Origin: Flammulina velutipes
Taxonomy: Eukaryota > Basidiomycota > Agaricomycetes > Agaricales > Physalacriaceae
Direction: 5' to 3'
NCBI GenBank assembly: GCA_011800155.1
Contig: CM022369.1
Coordinates: 3,596,001 to 3,660,000, forward strand
DNA: 64,000 nt
The notes beneath the pieces are model-generated. The model was given only the letters and a program-made list of their open reading frames with translations, was not told where the DNA came from and made no database searches. Below, one piece after another: positions 21,980 through 34,974 of this stretch (positions are counted from its first letter, which is position 1; each line of letters starts with the position of its first letter). The position numbers were made by a program, and so were the translations under genes.

Positions 21980-24900
21980 TTGGAAGTTTGAAGATGCGGG
22001 GACGTCGACGTGCGTGAGCTTGACGATACGGAAGCTAAGCGAGTGAGGATGGGCTTGTCGCGGTTCTTCAGTCGGCGAACGAGATAGAACATGTATTGCA
22101 TTCGTTTCCGATACGTACACGTCCGCCATTCGTACAACACAAGCTAAGGCGACGAGTACGTTGAACGCTAACGATCTCGTCGTCACTGAAGCACATGCAC
22201 GCAGGTAAGGGAAAGTCATAAATCGATTGTAACGACGAACAAAACAGCAAGCTATTAAGTACTATCTACTATGTAAACCCTTTGTATGGTAACAGTTGCC
22301 TTCATCGTCCGAGTAACGCTCGTTATAGATCATAGAAATGCTCTACGCAGTGTCAGTAAGTAGGAAATCGCGTTCAAACCATGAGCAACTCACGTTTTCG
22401 AACTCGGATACGGAACAACGAAACACCATGTTTAACGGCAAGCATCGTCCACAGGGACTAACGGACACGCGTCGTTCTTTAATCGTAGCCCTATCGAGGT
22501 CTGAGAGGCGGCAAAGCCCAACTCCCGGCGGTTTGAAAATACGTCCAAATCGACGGTCAGAAACGTCGCAAAGTCCAAATCGTCAACGCACGGTCTTGCC
22601 GTCTGCCAAATGGTCGAGAAAGCATCTAACATGTACCCTAATACTTTATCCAAACACTCACTTCAACCTGCGACGTTTCTGTGGCCGTGAGGCTCGAATT
22701 ATGTGGCGAATCCCAAACGGTTGGAAACTAAAGGAATATCAGTATCGGACAAGATGAAACCTATCTCTGACTTACATCTTCGTTATAGAGTGATATCGCA
22801 GCAGATTCCGTCGCTCCTTTGCGTTCACAGCCAGGTTTAGCCCGAGAGTCAGTACCCAAGTTTGAGATAAGAACGAGACGGTAGGTAAGATTAGGCGAGC
22901 CCAGGGGTTCGAGGACACGTCACAACGTCGACGTGTAGCCATAGACGTCGCCGGGTATGGTCTGAAAGATGCTGAGAGGAGTTTGGAATAATCCTAATTT
23001 GGGGGTCAGTGGCGTCGAAAAGTCGAAAACGCTAACAGACTTAGGCACCGTCTTCCCAGTGGTCGGGAAATGATATAATATGTACCCTAATACTTTGTAC
23101 ACTCACACAAGTCGGCCTCTGACATCTCTGCCGTCGCCATAGCCGATTTGTGTGGCGCATCCCGGAAGGCAATAAACTGGTGCGATAATCAACACCCGAA
23201 GATATAGAGCTTATCTTTGACTCACATCTTCGTTATTGTATGGTATCGCAAGTTATTCCGACGCTCCCTTGGGCGCGTAGCCAAGTTTAGCCTAAAGGTC
23301 AGTACCCGAGCTCAAGACAAGACCAAGATCGTAGGTAGCATCAAGTGGGCCTAGGAGTTCGAGGACATGTCATAGCATCGACGAGTTGTCATATCCTTCG
23401 TCGGGTGTAGTCGCAAAGGCATCTAAACGAGTTTGAAATAATCCTAAGTTGGGGGTCAGCGGCGTCGAAAAGTCAAAATCGCTAACGAACCATGTCAGCG
23501 TCTCCGCGTGGGTCAGGAACTACTCTTGAGGACTATCTAATGAATTCGTCACGCCAACGCCTAGCGCGTCTGACACGTTTGTAGTCATAACGAGATGTCG
23601 TTATGTGGCGTCGTTAGGCTCGGAGTATAGGTGAAGGGAATCTTCCCAATGAGGTTGGCGACGCCTTTGGATATTGATAGTACGTGTATATACTCGAAAG
23701 CTATGAGAGGACAGAGAGTCTTGTCAGTGTACGACCAAGATAACCAAAAAGGTTGACATACCATTCCAACGCCTATTCACCCGTGAACCAGCTAGAACGT
23801 CTGACGTCCTCTTCCATTCTCGTAGTATTATGATTCGTACGATCGCTTGTCCTGAGAGGTGGGTGTTCGGTATACCGAGGGAGTTTGTGAAAGGTCCTGG
23901 TTTTAGTCAGTATCAAGAACCCAAAGACATGATATGGGTGACTTACTTGGTTCGATAGGACAAGTCCGGTGCGATCAAGGTCCTGTCGACCCCCGTATCC
24001 GTACACCTGCCTTGGTTGAAATATCTGGATGAGTCGACTCGTTAGCAAGGGCCTCGTCAAGATAGCAAATGGGACGTACCAATGTTGGCTTCTTCACCAC
24101 ATTGCGGAGCGTATTTAGAGAGTGTTGCGGAGCCATAGGACGTCTCAGATTGGTGTCGTTTCGTTGTATGAGAATTCTCTAAGACTTGTGAGTAAGGGCT
24201 CGTTAGAACAGTGGATTGGAGACATACTGACAACTCCGGCTTGATAATGGTACCCCCTGCCGCATTTGCCAAATTGATGGTGGTACCAAGGTGTAGCGTT
24301 GTGAGGGTTGAGCGCTGAGGTCCGTTGGCGATACATCCGCGTGGGAGGGAATGCATACGCACCGATACGGTACCCGTGCGATAGGCGGACTATCATTCCC
24401 AGCGTTCGTTGACGTGGGCGCCTATCGAAAGGACCAAAGTTAGTATATATATGATGCTGATAAGGACATAGAGAATGCTTACCGAATTCGCGTCGAAGCA
24501 CACGGAGGCCACGTCGGTATACCGACGAACCGTTCTTTAGAACGGTGTTGGCCGTAGTGTTGCGAGACGCCAATAGTCGAAGAGATGAACGTCTAGGTTT
24601 GTAGTTAGCAATGAAACGAAGGGTGAAATCGGAAGACGTATGGAGTATAGTATAAGAGGCAAGGGTTTACTCACCTAGGCGACGTTTTGTGGATAGAGAG
24701 GTTCGTTGACGTTGACGTTCGAGTTGGGCGCCTATCGAGGGAACAAGGTTAGTATAGATAGCAGGAAGGATAATGAACACTTGCCTGATTCGCGTCCAAG
24801 CACACGTAGGCCACGTCGGTATACCGACGAGCCGTTCTTTAGAACGGTGTTGGCCGTAGTGGTGCGAGACGCCAATAGTCGAAGAGATGGACGTCTAAGT

Positions 24901-27900
24901 GTTTGTAGTCAGTACTGATGAAACAAAGGTTGGGGGCGGAATAGCACCTACAGGTAATGAAGTGGGCGATATAGATAGTCGCTATGGCGAACACGAATGG
25001 ATATGGCGCGAAAGGCTATGGGCTGACCATGAGCGGAGGTGGTAAGACAGAACTCGTGTTTGCGTACAGTTCCCTCGACGTCATGTTCTTCCAGCGGTAT
25101 GATCTTGACTGGGTATCGCATTGCGAGGTGAATCTTGTTTGAGTTAGTATAGCGATATTAGAAGGATAAGACCACGCACTGTCCGTTGCCCGTCTGTCGT
25201 CGAGACTCTATAGCGTTCAAAAGGTGCCTTTAGCATCTCTATACGCGAGCTGAGAGTAATCCTGAGTCCGTATTAGACGCCATGTCGTGGAAGTAGTTGA
25301 GGTAGAAATCCGAAGCAGACACCGTAACAACCGTGTAATCGACGCATCCTAAAAGCCTAGTTATATCGTTAGCGCAAATAAGGAATGGAGCAAAGACTAA
25401 TAGCGTACCAGTCACTGCGTCGAGAGGTTTGAAGTCCTAGAGAATCCCAAGTGAAACGGTAAGAAAACGAACATGGTAGTAGGACCAAAGGTCCCGTGGG
25501 AACAAAACTTACAGTGCTTGATCGCTGTTGTGGGCGATGTCGAGAGTAAACTTGAGAGCCTCGAAGGGCCTATCGAAGACGGGTATGAAAGTGATAAGCG
25601 ATGTGAAGAGGTTATCTGTAAGTAAGAGAGGATGAGAATAGATGGGAAGGAATGATGACTTACCGCTATCCTTCCCCCGTACTTATACCCAATATCATGC
25701 CGTTCTCGGGCGGATACGTTAGTACGTACAGTTACTTCTGTGACGTATGTCCGCTCCGTCCGGCGGAAAGAAGAGCCCCAAGTCTTGGAAGTGCGGAATC
25801 GATTTTGATGAGAAGAGGGTGGCGGCGCGTACTAGATTGAAGTACGTACCTATTCCTGGACTTTCGGACATGAAAAACTTGTGATATTACCCTTGGGAGA
25901 TACATGTTAGACGTATGTGAAGCCCCCATAGTCCGCCGTTACTTACAGTGTGCTAAACAGCCACCTTCTCCTCCTCCTTTCCCCTCCAGTCTTCCTGCAC
26001 CCAAGGCGCCCAGCCGCTTACGGATATGAATCAAGGGTCATGTAAGGTTACCCTATGATCGTCGTAGGCGGCCTCTTGAAGCGTTGAAGGCTGGAACGTC
26101 CAATTAGCGCTAACGGGTGAATCGTATCCTACCCATTGTTCGAAGCCAGCGGGCACTTGGAACATACTCCGAATACCAAGATAGTCGACGTAAGACAATC
26201 AAAGCGGCGCCCTTCAGTCCGCTGAGACGGGGATGCTCGACGCGGAATACAGAAAACGTTGGAAAGGCGTAACAGAGCGCAACGCGGACAAAGAACCCAG
26301 TCGCAGAGACAGATCACATCGAGATATCCAACAGTCAGCCTTCAAGTGCTCAGACTAACGATCCTACATTTCGAACATGAAAGTGCGAAGAAAGACGCGG
26401 TTGCGTCACGATAAGATTGTACAAACTCGTCATAGGGTCTGATCATCCAGATTGTAAGGGTTCACGCGTCCTCGATTGCATTCAAGGCAATTCAACGCGT
26501 TTCAACGCGATTTCAGCCTCGGAATAGACGATAATCCAGACATATAGCTCAAAAAAACAACATCAAAGACGTATACAGGTCGCAAGGACTTCAGAATGAC
26601 CGCCAACCACTCTGAGCATTGTGGCGCCCGTACCATTCGACACTGGCCTGGGTAATAGATACGTGGCACCCAAGTAAGGCTTGGCGCTTCATTTAGTACA
26701 TTACTAATACCATTTCCGATGGTCACCCTGACCATTCAGCTACATTGAATATTGGAAGATCCCCGTGAGTGGAATACCTCCGGAGGGACAATGGGACTGA
26801 CTGTGGGCCCCGTCTGCTCGGGTTCCACATTCCAGCTCAGTTTAAGGGTAATATAATAGGATATAGCCAGCCTCCGGAGCAAACGGGGCATCACAACGAC
26901 GACGTCGAGGCATGGTAATACAGAAATGTTGAATCCAATACTGCAAGTATCCGAATACTCGAGAACATCAAAGTGTTCGCTATCTTTGAGGTCTATCAGA
27001 CTAATTCATTCTAAACTACTATAGGACACTATATTTGATGTAAACCGTCTATTTCAAGGTCATCCGCGCGCCGTAGAGCTCATCTTCATGGCGGGATCCC
27101 GACATAATTTGAACTTTTTCAAAGTTCCAATCGCACTTGGTACGTTCAAAAATCATACAAAGTTGTTATATTCATTACATATGGTACATTGTAGTGTAAC
27201 AGATCGATATAATCAACGAATCCAAGTCTAACCCTCCGGATTCCAATTCACCCAGCACGTCTCATTGCCAAGACGTCCCGCGCGTTCCGTTACCCAGCGC
27301 TCCCAAGTCCGTGATCGGTACATACATGAGCAAGGTACGACGCTAGAGCATGCAGGGCTCAAATCAGTAAGAACGACACAGGGAAATGAACTGTATGGCT
27401 CAAAGATCTTGAGAGCGTTCGTTCGGGACAGTGAAGACGGCAGGTCCCAGACGTCGGTGTCAGCGGTCGGAAGCTGTGGGTGATATATGGCGCACGCAAT
27501 TGGAATCTCGCGACATGTCTTTCGAAACGGCGGGAATATGGCGTTATGGCGCGTGCGGAGCTCCTTATGTAAGGTATAGACGTCCAGGGGTGTAGTCCAG
27601 AGTACCCTAATGAATGAAATTGAAGGTCAGAATTGTGTCGCAAATCGGGGTCAAAAACACGCCCCGTTGTCCAAAATAAAAAGCCCCGCGGCGAGCGGAC
27701 CACCTATCTAGTAAAAGGATGCTGTACACTGTCGACGGGAGGTGGGTGAAAGAGTTTGGAGGCAAAGACAGCGGCTGCGCCGCTGTCGCCTCGTGGATCA
27801 GAGTCCTCAGTGTCAATGTTAATGACGCTGTAATGAAGTCCCCGGAGAAGGCAATCGATACGAGCGTCGATCGCCATGGTTGATTTTCAGGGAGGGAGAT

Positions 27901-30900
27901 ATCTGTGGCGCCGGGGTTCTGTCATGGTATTGAGCCTGAAGTGCGGGACGCAGTCCCGCGACAGTCCCGTACGCAGAGTCGGGATAAATCTCGATGGTAT
28001 TGGTTAAACTGGGCTTTAAGGTCAAAAATAGAGGCAAAATTGAGAACCAAAAATACGTACATTTTCCAAAATGAAAAGCCCCGCGGCGAGCGAACCACCG
28101 CTCTAGAAGGATATCGTGCAGATTCGATGGAAGAGGCATCAAGTAAATGAAATCGAGGCGAAGACAGCGGCGCAGCCGCTGTTGCCTCGTGATTCGTACT
28201 GCAGAATGTCGTCAGTGGGTTCACATTGAGGCTGAGGTGCGGGACAGCGTCCCGCGACGTAAGAAACAGGCCACTTGAACTAATTTCAATGTCAAAAATA
28301 GAAGCAAATTGAGGTCAAAAAATACGCACTTTTTCCCAATTCCCAAGCCCCGCGGCGAGCGAACCCCCGCGCTAGGAATATTATATCCTCGTGAGGAACG
28401 AGGCTCACGGGCGCGGGAAAGGGTAGAGTTGAATGACTTGGGGGACGGTGGCGCAGCCACCGTCGTGAACGTCGGATGTCCATGATCGTCTAAACATGCC
28501 GAAATCCAGTTGATACGTACACGGTCGACTTCGAACAATGGTGCAGGGGTGCTTTTCGAATGTCAAATTCTGGTCGAAAATCAATGTCAAAATAACGCAC
28601 TTTTTTCGGATTCCCAAGCCCCGCGGCGAGCGACCGACCTCTCTAGCAATATGACAGCGGAAAGCGAAGCGCCCAAATGCGAATGAGGGAGCAAGTGGAG
28701 ACGGTGGCGCAGCCACCGTCCTTATCATCGGATGGGGGATCACCCCTGCGATCTAAAGAAGACGAAAAGAGTCAGCAAATCATTGATACGTACAATGTTC
28801 GCTTCCAACAATGGTGCAGGGAGGACGCGGCACCGGTGAATATTGTGCCAAGGTAACCGGGTGCATCGAAGTTCCCGATATTGGCGTGTCCTCCCCATAT
28901 TCAATGGCGACAACTGGTTCAAATGACATCAATTATGCTGCAAATTGGAGGTTGAAATCACGTACCTTTGTCTGAATGAAAAGCCCCGCGGCGAGCGAAT
29001 GACCTCCCGGTGGTTTGCGTCGATGTGAATAGGAAAGGCAGAAATAATTTGTGGTGCATGCAGTGTTCTGCGACGTGAAGCACCCGAACGACGAGACTAG
29101 AGCCAAAAGGTTAGAAAAAGATGCAAAATAGAGTCGAAATAAAACGCACGTTTTCCAGATTCCCAAGCCCCGCGGCGAGCGATAAACCACTCTAGCAATG
29201 GAATAGGGTGGTTCCCGAACGTCTCGCCTCGAAAGTGTCCGTAAAACAAGTGCGCCACATTAGAAATGGGTCTCTCTCCGTCGTATCCTCCCCCTTGTCG
29301 TGCTGGCGCTAACACGAATCGAAAACATCAACAGAAAACACGAAAAACGAGCAAAAATAACGCACAATTTCCCAATATTTTTGCCCCCACGGCGAGTGGC
29401 GCACAACCTATAGTCTTGAATCTGGCGCCACCGTTCAGCCTTCATAGTTAACGTGGTGAAGACGTTCAGAAAAGATGAGTGTGTCGGACAATATCCGGAC
29501 GTGGCGTGAGCGTGTGAGGGCAAGAGTCAGAACTTGGAGCCGGTGACTAAAATAAGTCACAGCCACGTATCCTGCCAAGGTAAATCAACAAAGATTCTAA
29601 CACCCGTGATCGACGACAGAGTTGCCATATAAGGGTCAATATGACCTGACTTGATCTCTCTCACTCTCACCGTCGTAATGCCCATTCGCCAGACGACACT
29701 TCTCTTCAACGGACAAACCTTGGTATGTTCTCTTTTTCTCTCCTGCGTCTATTTGATATTGAGCCGTGACTTGTAGCAACCCGCCAAAGTGTGTCTAATA
29801 CCTCCACTAACATTTTGCCAAGTTTCATGTGCGACTATGAAAACCCCATGGTACGTCCTTTGAACTGTTTATGCTATTCGGTACTGAATGGTATCCAGAC
29901 GCCAACTCTTCCCACGGCTATCACCTTCTCTCGCATCATTCAAGACCTAGGCGACATCCTTCCAAAGGTACGTCATTTGACCATTCAGTGATTTGATACT
30001 GAACGATATCTAGATTCACTCATCATTGTTCCCACACCTATCACATTCTGATCGCATTATTCAAGACCTAACGACAACTGTTCTCGCAAAGTATCATTTG
30101 ATCATTCACATGATTCGATATTGAACGATATCTAGTTCGCCTCTTCCCACGTCTCTATCCTTCGTACCTACTTTTCTACCCTCCGTTGCGTCAGACCAGT
30201 CACTGCGGTGCACGTCACTTGTTGACGTGCAGATGCCGAAAAGCGGACTGGGATGGTTTCAACAGAGTGGGCTCTCCCTTCCGGGGCGACAATCCCTCTG
30301 TGGTGCGCCATCCCAGTCAGTGACTGAGCCGGTTTCCTGCCCTCACACACCTATACTCCTACGGAGTCCGGTGGAGTGACAAGTGACGCACGGGGATTTT
30401 TATTTTTTATTTTTGTATGTCCATGTAGCGCCGGGTCACGCTCGGTCGCAGTAGAAGTGCATGTACTAGACTTTTTTTTAATCAAGTGTTGTCCCTGCGG
30501 GAGGGGAAACTATTGACAAAAAATAAGCAAATTTTGAGAAAACGAACTTGTCAAACTCTTGAATCCATGCTTCTTTTAACCATTTATTTATCTGGGCGAG
30601 GTCACACTGGCATTCGGACTCAACTTGGCTACCCCGGACTCTGCCAATCTCTACGCTACACCCGTCCCAGTATGCCCATCTACTCAGCTAAGCCGTAGAG
30701 TAACCACAGACAATGCCATTCAATCCGCATACCAGACCATACGGAGACGCCAAGTACGTCGCTTGAGAAAAATCGACTAATTTACGGCTTACTTTTGGTC
30801 AGAACGGCAAGCGAAATATAAAGGTCATGACTTGAATCGAACCCTCGACTGCACAGCCCCCGCGCTTTACGAGTCGCATCAGGATTGACTGCTCCCAAAT

Positions 30901-31024
30901 CTCATGACTGACTTTGAGCTCAGAGACGCGTCGATCGCAAAGGGCTCTCCCTCTGGACGCGTCAATCGCAGCTCCATCTGCCGCCCCGCATGTCCACCCC
31001 CACCCTCCCGATCTTGCTTTTTCT
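21980..31024. repeat. Segmental duplication unit B, copy 2 (B2)
   Basis: Near-perfect copy of B1 (offset about 12.61-12.63 kb), with the same internal repeat families in the same order. Differences are almost all 1-4 nt indels in homopolymers or short repeats, not substitutions. Examples: C6 versus C5 near 11,625/24,251; AAGGTGGG versus AAGTGGG near 12,345/24,961; GGGGG versus GGGG near 17,671/30,292. The pattern suggests either a very young duplication or long-read consensus error on top of one. Confidence 0.88.
27610..29460 (-). repeat. Seven-copy 42-nt microexon-like array (B2 copy)
   Basis: Same array as at 14,990-16,845. Core CGCTCGCCGCGGGGC (minus strand) lies near 27,683, 28,078, 28,348, 28,618, 28,985 and 29,168, with the divergent seventh near 29,388. 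Block length, splice-like boundaries and intervening palindromes are unchanged from B1. A 4-nt difference next to block 2 (CTCTAGGAGAAGG in B1, CTCTAGAAGG here) lies just outside the 42-nt unit. Confidence 0.68.
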
Positions 31025-34000
31025 CTTTTCGTCGCCGTTAGCAACATCGACCTCGTCGCTTCCAACTCTCGTCGTCATGGTCGACACTGTCAAATAACGT
31101 CTGCTCGTCGTTCTCGGAGACATGCTCGTCACTCAAAAACGGTACGTGGCCGATATATTCATCAATTAGCACGTACCGACACGCGAAACGTTCAGTCCTC
31201 CCCGTCGTCCTCATCGTCTGCCTCGATACTCGCATCTTGTTCATCTCTCTGCTCTACGACACAGACGAACGGAATCTGCTTCTAGCAGTCAACGTCGATA
31301 GCCGTTCTCGCACCTTCTGACTGGCACTCGACAATGGACGTTCCTTCCTCAGCGACCATCTGGCGTCAACGAGCATTCTCCGTCGCACTCGCCGCCTGGA
31401 CACGGTGTGCAGCCTGCAGGATTTGCGACGACACAGCCAGGACCACAGCCTTATCCGTACCCAGTCAACCAGCAGCCGCAGGGGGCATGGACACCGTCCA
31501 TCGCAGCGCAGCCATTCTACCCCAACTTTTATCAAAATCCAGCACCGTATTCTCATCAAGCCCCGTACTTTGACCCGCAACTTGCACAATGGGCGTATCA
31601 TCAGATGATGATGAATGCGCAACAATTCCCGCATCTACCGCCGCCACCGTCGCACCATTCGCCGTCGCAGCGCTCGAGCTCGTCGCCACCGTCGTCGAGC
31701 GACTACTTTGCGCCTAATCAGATCCCCAACATGTTCAATCCGTTCCCGAGCGGAACCCCTCCGCCACACCGAGGCAATCCCACCGACCACCAGGCTCCTG
31801 GCCCGAACGGCCAGTACCCAGGATTCCATCCTTACCGACGTCCAACCAGACAAGGCTCGCAGGCATCAGAGCCACCGGCTCCCACCGACTGGCGCCCAGC
31901 CAATCCTCCGTACGCCCGGCCCGATGCCTCGGGTTCATCATCCTCGGTGAATTCAACGCACAGTTCGCGCCAGCGTACAAACAGCAATCAGAGCGGTAAA
32001 AGCAGCCACGCTGGCCCCCAAGTCAATGGGACAGCTAGGCCAAGAAACGCCTCCCCTGCCTCCAGTTCTTCCCGTTCGTCTCCTGCTGCTGCGCCTCCAG
32101 CGAATTCGTCCCAGTCTCGACTGCCTCCGCCCCACAATCGCTCTCCTTCCTCCTCCTCGTCCAATTCTAACGCCACATCTAGTCGTACTTCGACATCATC
32201 CTCTCCTGCCAATTCTCCATCCCCGGCCTCGTCTACCCCCTCCCAACGCCCTGTTCGTCCCTCCCCCTTGTCACAAGAACGTTTACCGCCTCTGAAAAAC
32301 GAATGTCTCGCGACGACAGTGATCTGGCAGCAATGCTAGACACCCCTAGCTCCAGCATGATTCGCAGCGGCGCCTCAAAGGCAGGTTACGGCGCGCTTTG
32401 TCTTTCAATGCCGTCCAGGCACTCAAAGAGGAGGAAGACGACGACGACGACACTTCAATAAAAGCCTCGGCGCTGGCCAAGAAACCAAAGTCACCCATAA
32501 ACATAGAAGCCGCGGTTCAAAAGCCAGGTGGAGGGGTTATCAGTCCGGATAGCGGGGGAGACGACGTCTCGACACGAGCGCCGTCGACTGTGCAGACAAA
32601 GAAGAAATCGCGGGCGGCGTCGCTCTTCAGCTCACGTATGAACGGCAGCACAGATAATATCTCGCTCTCGTCGACCGTTAGCAGCGCCAGTGTCATGATT
32701 CGCAAACTTGGCTCTATGGGTAAACTCGCACGGCGAAACTCCCTCGCTGGGATCACTTCCTTATTCAAGGACAAAGACAAGGACAAGGACAAGGATAAAG
32801 AAGGCGACAAAAAGGGGAAGAAGAAGGAGAAGAAAGTCGCCAACGCCAAGGGTGAAGCTAGCGAGGCCAGCGTGTCGCACGTTACTGCCGAGTTGGACCG
32901 GACGAGTAGCGCGGATTGGAGTGTGGGAGGGGAGATGACGGGGTTGAGTCCCGCTGCCAAGTTAGCGCGACAACATACGCTCAAGACCAACGCGGAGGCG
33001 GCTGCTCGTGCCAAAGCGGAGAAGGAGGCGGTCGCTGCTGCAGAGGCTGCGAGAGCGAATGGTGCGTCAGGAGTCCCAGCCTGGGAGAGGAACACGACGA
33101 CTCGTCAGGCTTCTCCTGTCAAAGGCGGTGGGATACGCGTCAATGAGGATGGAACGCGCGTTTTTGTTGAGGAGGACGAGGACGAGGACAGTGACGACGG
33201 ACACTATACTAGACAGGCTGGACCTAGTGATCATATGGAGGGTTGGGACGATGACGAGGATTGGGGAGAAGGGGACGAGGACGAGGATGTGACGATTCGA
33301 CAAGGCCTTGACGATGTCAATCTGGACGGTGATGACGAGCACGAGCCATGGGCTACCGACGTTCGCCGTAGTATCGAGCGAAAACGAAGGCCAGCTAAAG
33401 GTATCCTCAAATGTGAGCCATCTATTCGATTTACGGTGCTGTTGACTAAAATATCCATAGATGCAGCGACATACGACCAACAAGTCTACCTGCAAGACAC
33501 TCCTCAGCAGAATCGTCTACGCTCGAATTCATACAATGCGCATCCTGGTCCGAGTGCCGACCTTGTTCCTCTGGCGGGAATACCAGATCCCGAGCATATC
33601 GACGGGTTATCGAGGCATCCCTCACACTCGTCGGCGCATGGCCCTTCAGCGTCGACGGCGCCGCCTTCTTTACCTCCACTAACATTCGACTCGAACGCCG
33701 CCCGATTAAGTTTGGATTCGCAGGAATCGCCCGAAAGTCCTGCGAGCGTGCATCATCCTATACCGGAAAAGGCGACTTCGATCTTTAACCATCCGAACCT
33801 CAATTCCTCTGCGCCGGCTCTTTCTACCATGTCATCCGCGGCACCCACTCTAACGCATCGTTCGGCGACTGCACCGAGCAAGAGATTAGCGTTCGCCAGC
33901 AATCTCTCGGTGTATGATACGTTCAGTGCCACGGTGTACGACCGAAGGAGCGAGCCTGCGACGTGGAGTCGATTGACGCCGCAGCTTGCACAGCGGATCA

Positions 34001-34592
34001 AGGAGGAGCTAAATTCGTACAAAATGGAGGAGATGGAGGTGCACGCCGCGAGTCGGATCCAGTACGTACCCCTTCATCGTCTCTACACTCGTTCCCTGCT
34101 AACGTTTCTGTTTTCAAGCACGCAATTCTATGTTTGAGAGCTGTATCGAGGGTATTGGATCCGCATATGTTCTTATATACGAACCTGTCCCGCCTGACGA
34201 CCAACCATGTTCTAGTTTCCCGGAATCACACTCACCATCACCCCACCCGCACATCATATCTCACATAACATAACAGTGTTTACATATACCCTCCCTCACG
34301 ATGTAATAATCTTATCGGCCACATTTGTGGCCATTTTCTTCTTTCTCCTTCGGCTCTACACTCATTGCTCTCACATTCACACTCGCTATTTTCTCTAATT
34401 TTTGGACGGACTAATTACAGCAAGTTCCCCCACGTACCATCGTTCCCCACCCATCCATCGTGCTATCCATTCATTCATTATGCAATATAAATCGCTCTTT
34501 TTTACATTAGCTTATGGACAGGAATTAGGAGTAATTCTTCGGGAGATACGCTTGTTATTCGTTGACGGTATTTTATTCAAAATGTAGTCTAT
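31025..34592 (+). repeat. Segmental duplication unit A, copy 3 (A3), terminal copy
   Basis: Last A copy; no B follows. Similarity to A1 and A2 ends right after TGTAGTCTAT at 34,592, where unique sequence leading into the ABC transporter promoter begins. It carries private states (A at 32,736, GTTTTCAAG acceptor, an extra CATT in the 3' flank) that identify it as one of the two parental copies of A2. Confidence 0.88.
31334..34137 (+). pseudogene. Bni4-like gene copy 3, frame-broken
   Basis: Shares the 11-nt deletion and the three in-frame 9-nt deletions with copy 2, so the conserved ATG (31334) again leads to an early stop. Two further single-G losses (AAGGAAC to AAGAAC near 32,277; GGCGGCCTC to GGCGCCTC near 32,372) shift the frame again. 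The downstream frame from about 32,398 is open to the end. The last intron keeps GTACGT but its acceptor has changed from TTTTCTAG to TTTTCAAG, still a usable AG. The conserved C-terminal PP1-docking region is intact at the sequence level. Probably a pseudogene; the single-base losses may be sequencing errors, but the 11-nt deletion would still remove the normal start. Confidence 0.75.
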
Positions 34593-34974
34593 CTGGAGGT
34601 GGAACTGGAAGAGAGTTAGTAAATTACTTGGTGACAATGTGAAAGGGTGAGTGGTGGGTGTTTGTGGGCGTGTGATACGTGTCTTCGGCGCGGGTCACGT
34701 CACGATCCGTGCTTGGTCTCTTACTATGCGCAGTCTCTGTCCCGGCTGGCGACGTATACCTTTTTCGTCTGTACGTGGTCAAGCGTGGCCCGTGGAACAG
34801 CTCCTACTGCATCAGGATTCCAACTGCCAAGCTGACATGAAGCTCAGGACAAATAACGACTTGCCATGGCTGATGACACATCACATTCTCGACATATCCT
34901 GAACTGGGCCACAGGTTTATAAAACGCGCATCTGATATGTTTTTATCCAACAACTGTTGCCCTCGTACCCACAA
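34593..34974. promoter_or_regulatory. Promoter region of the ABC transporter with TATA box
   Basis: Unique sequence between the end of the duplicated block and the transporter ATG. A clear TATA box (TTTATAAAA, 34916-34924) lies 51 bp upstream of the ATG at 34975. No CCGCGG-type pleiotropic drug response element is visible. The proximity of the duplication breakpoint (about 380 bp) means the upstream regulatory region may have been altered by the rearrangement. Confidence 0.6.

Noticed and set aside
5725..34592. Whole array as a pure assembly artefact
   Set aside because: A1, A2 and A3 differ by real, non-homopolymer changes distributed in a crossing-over pattern, which a mis-join would not create; B1/B2 duplication alone remains to be confirmed by read depth.
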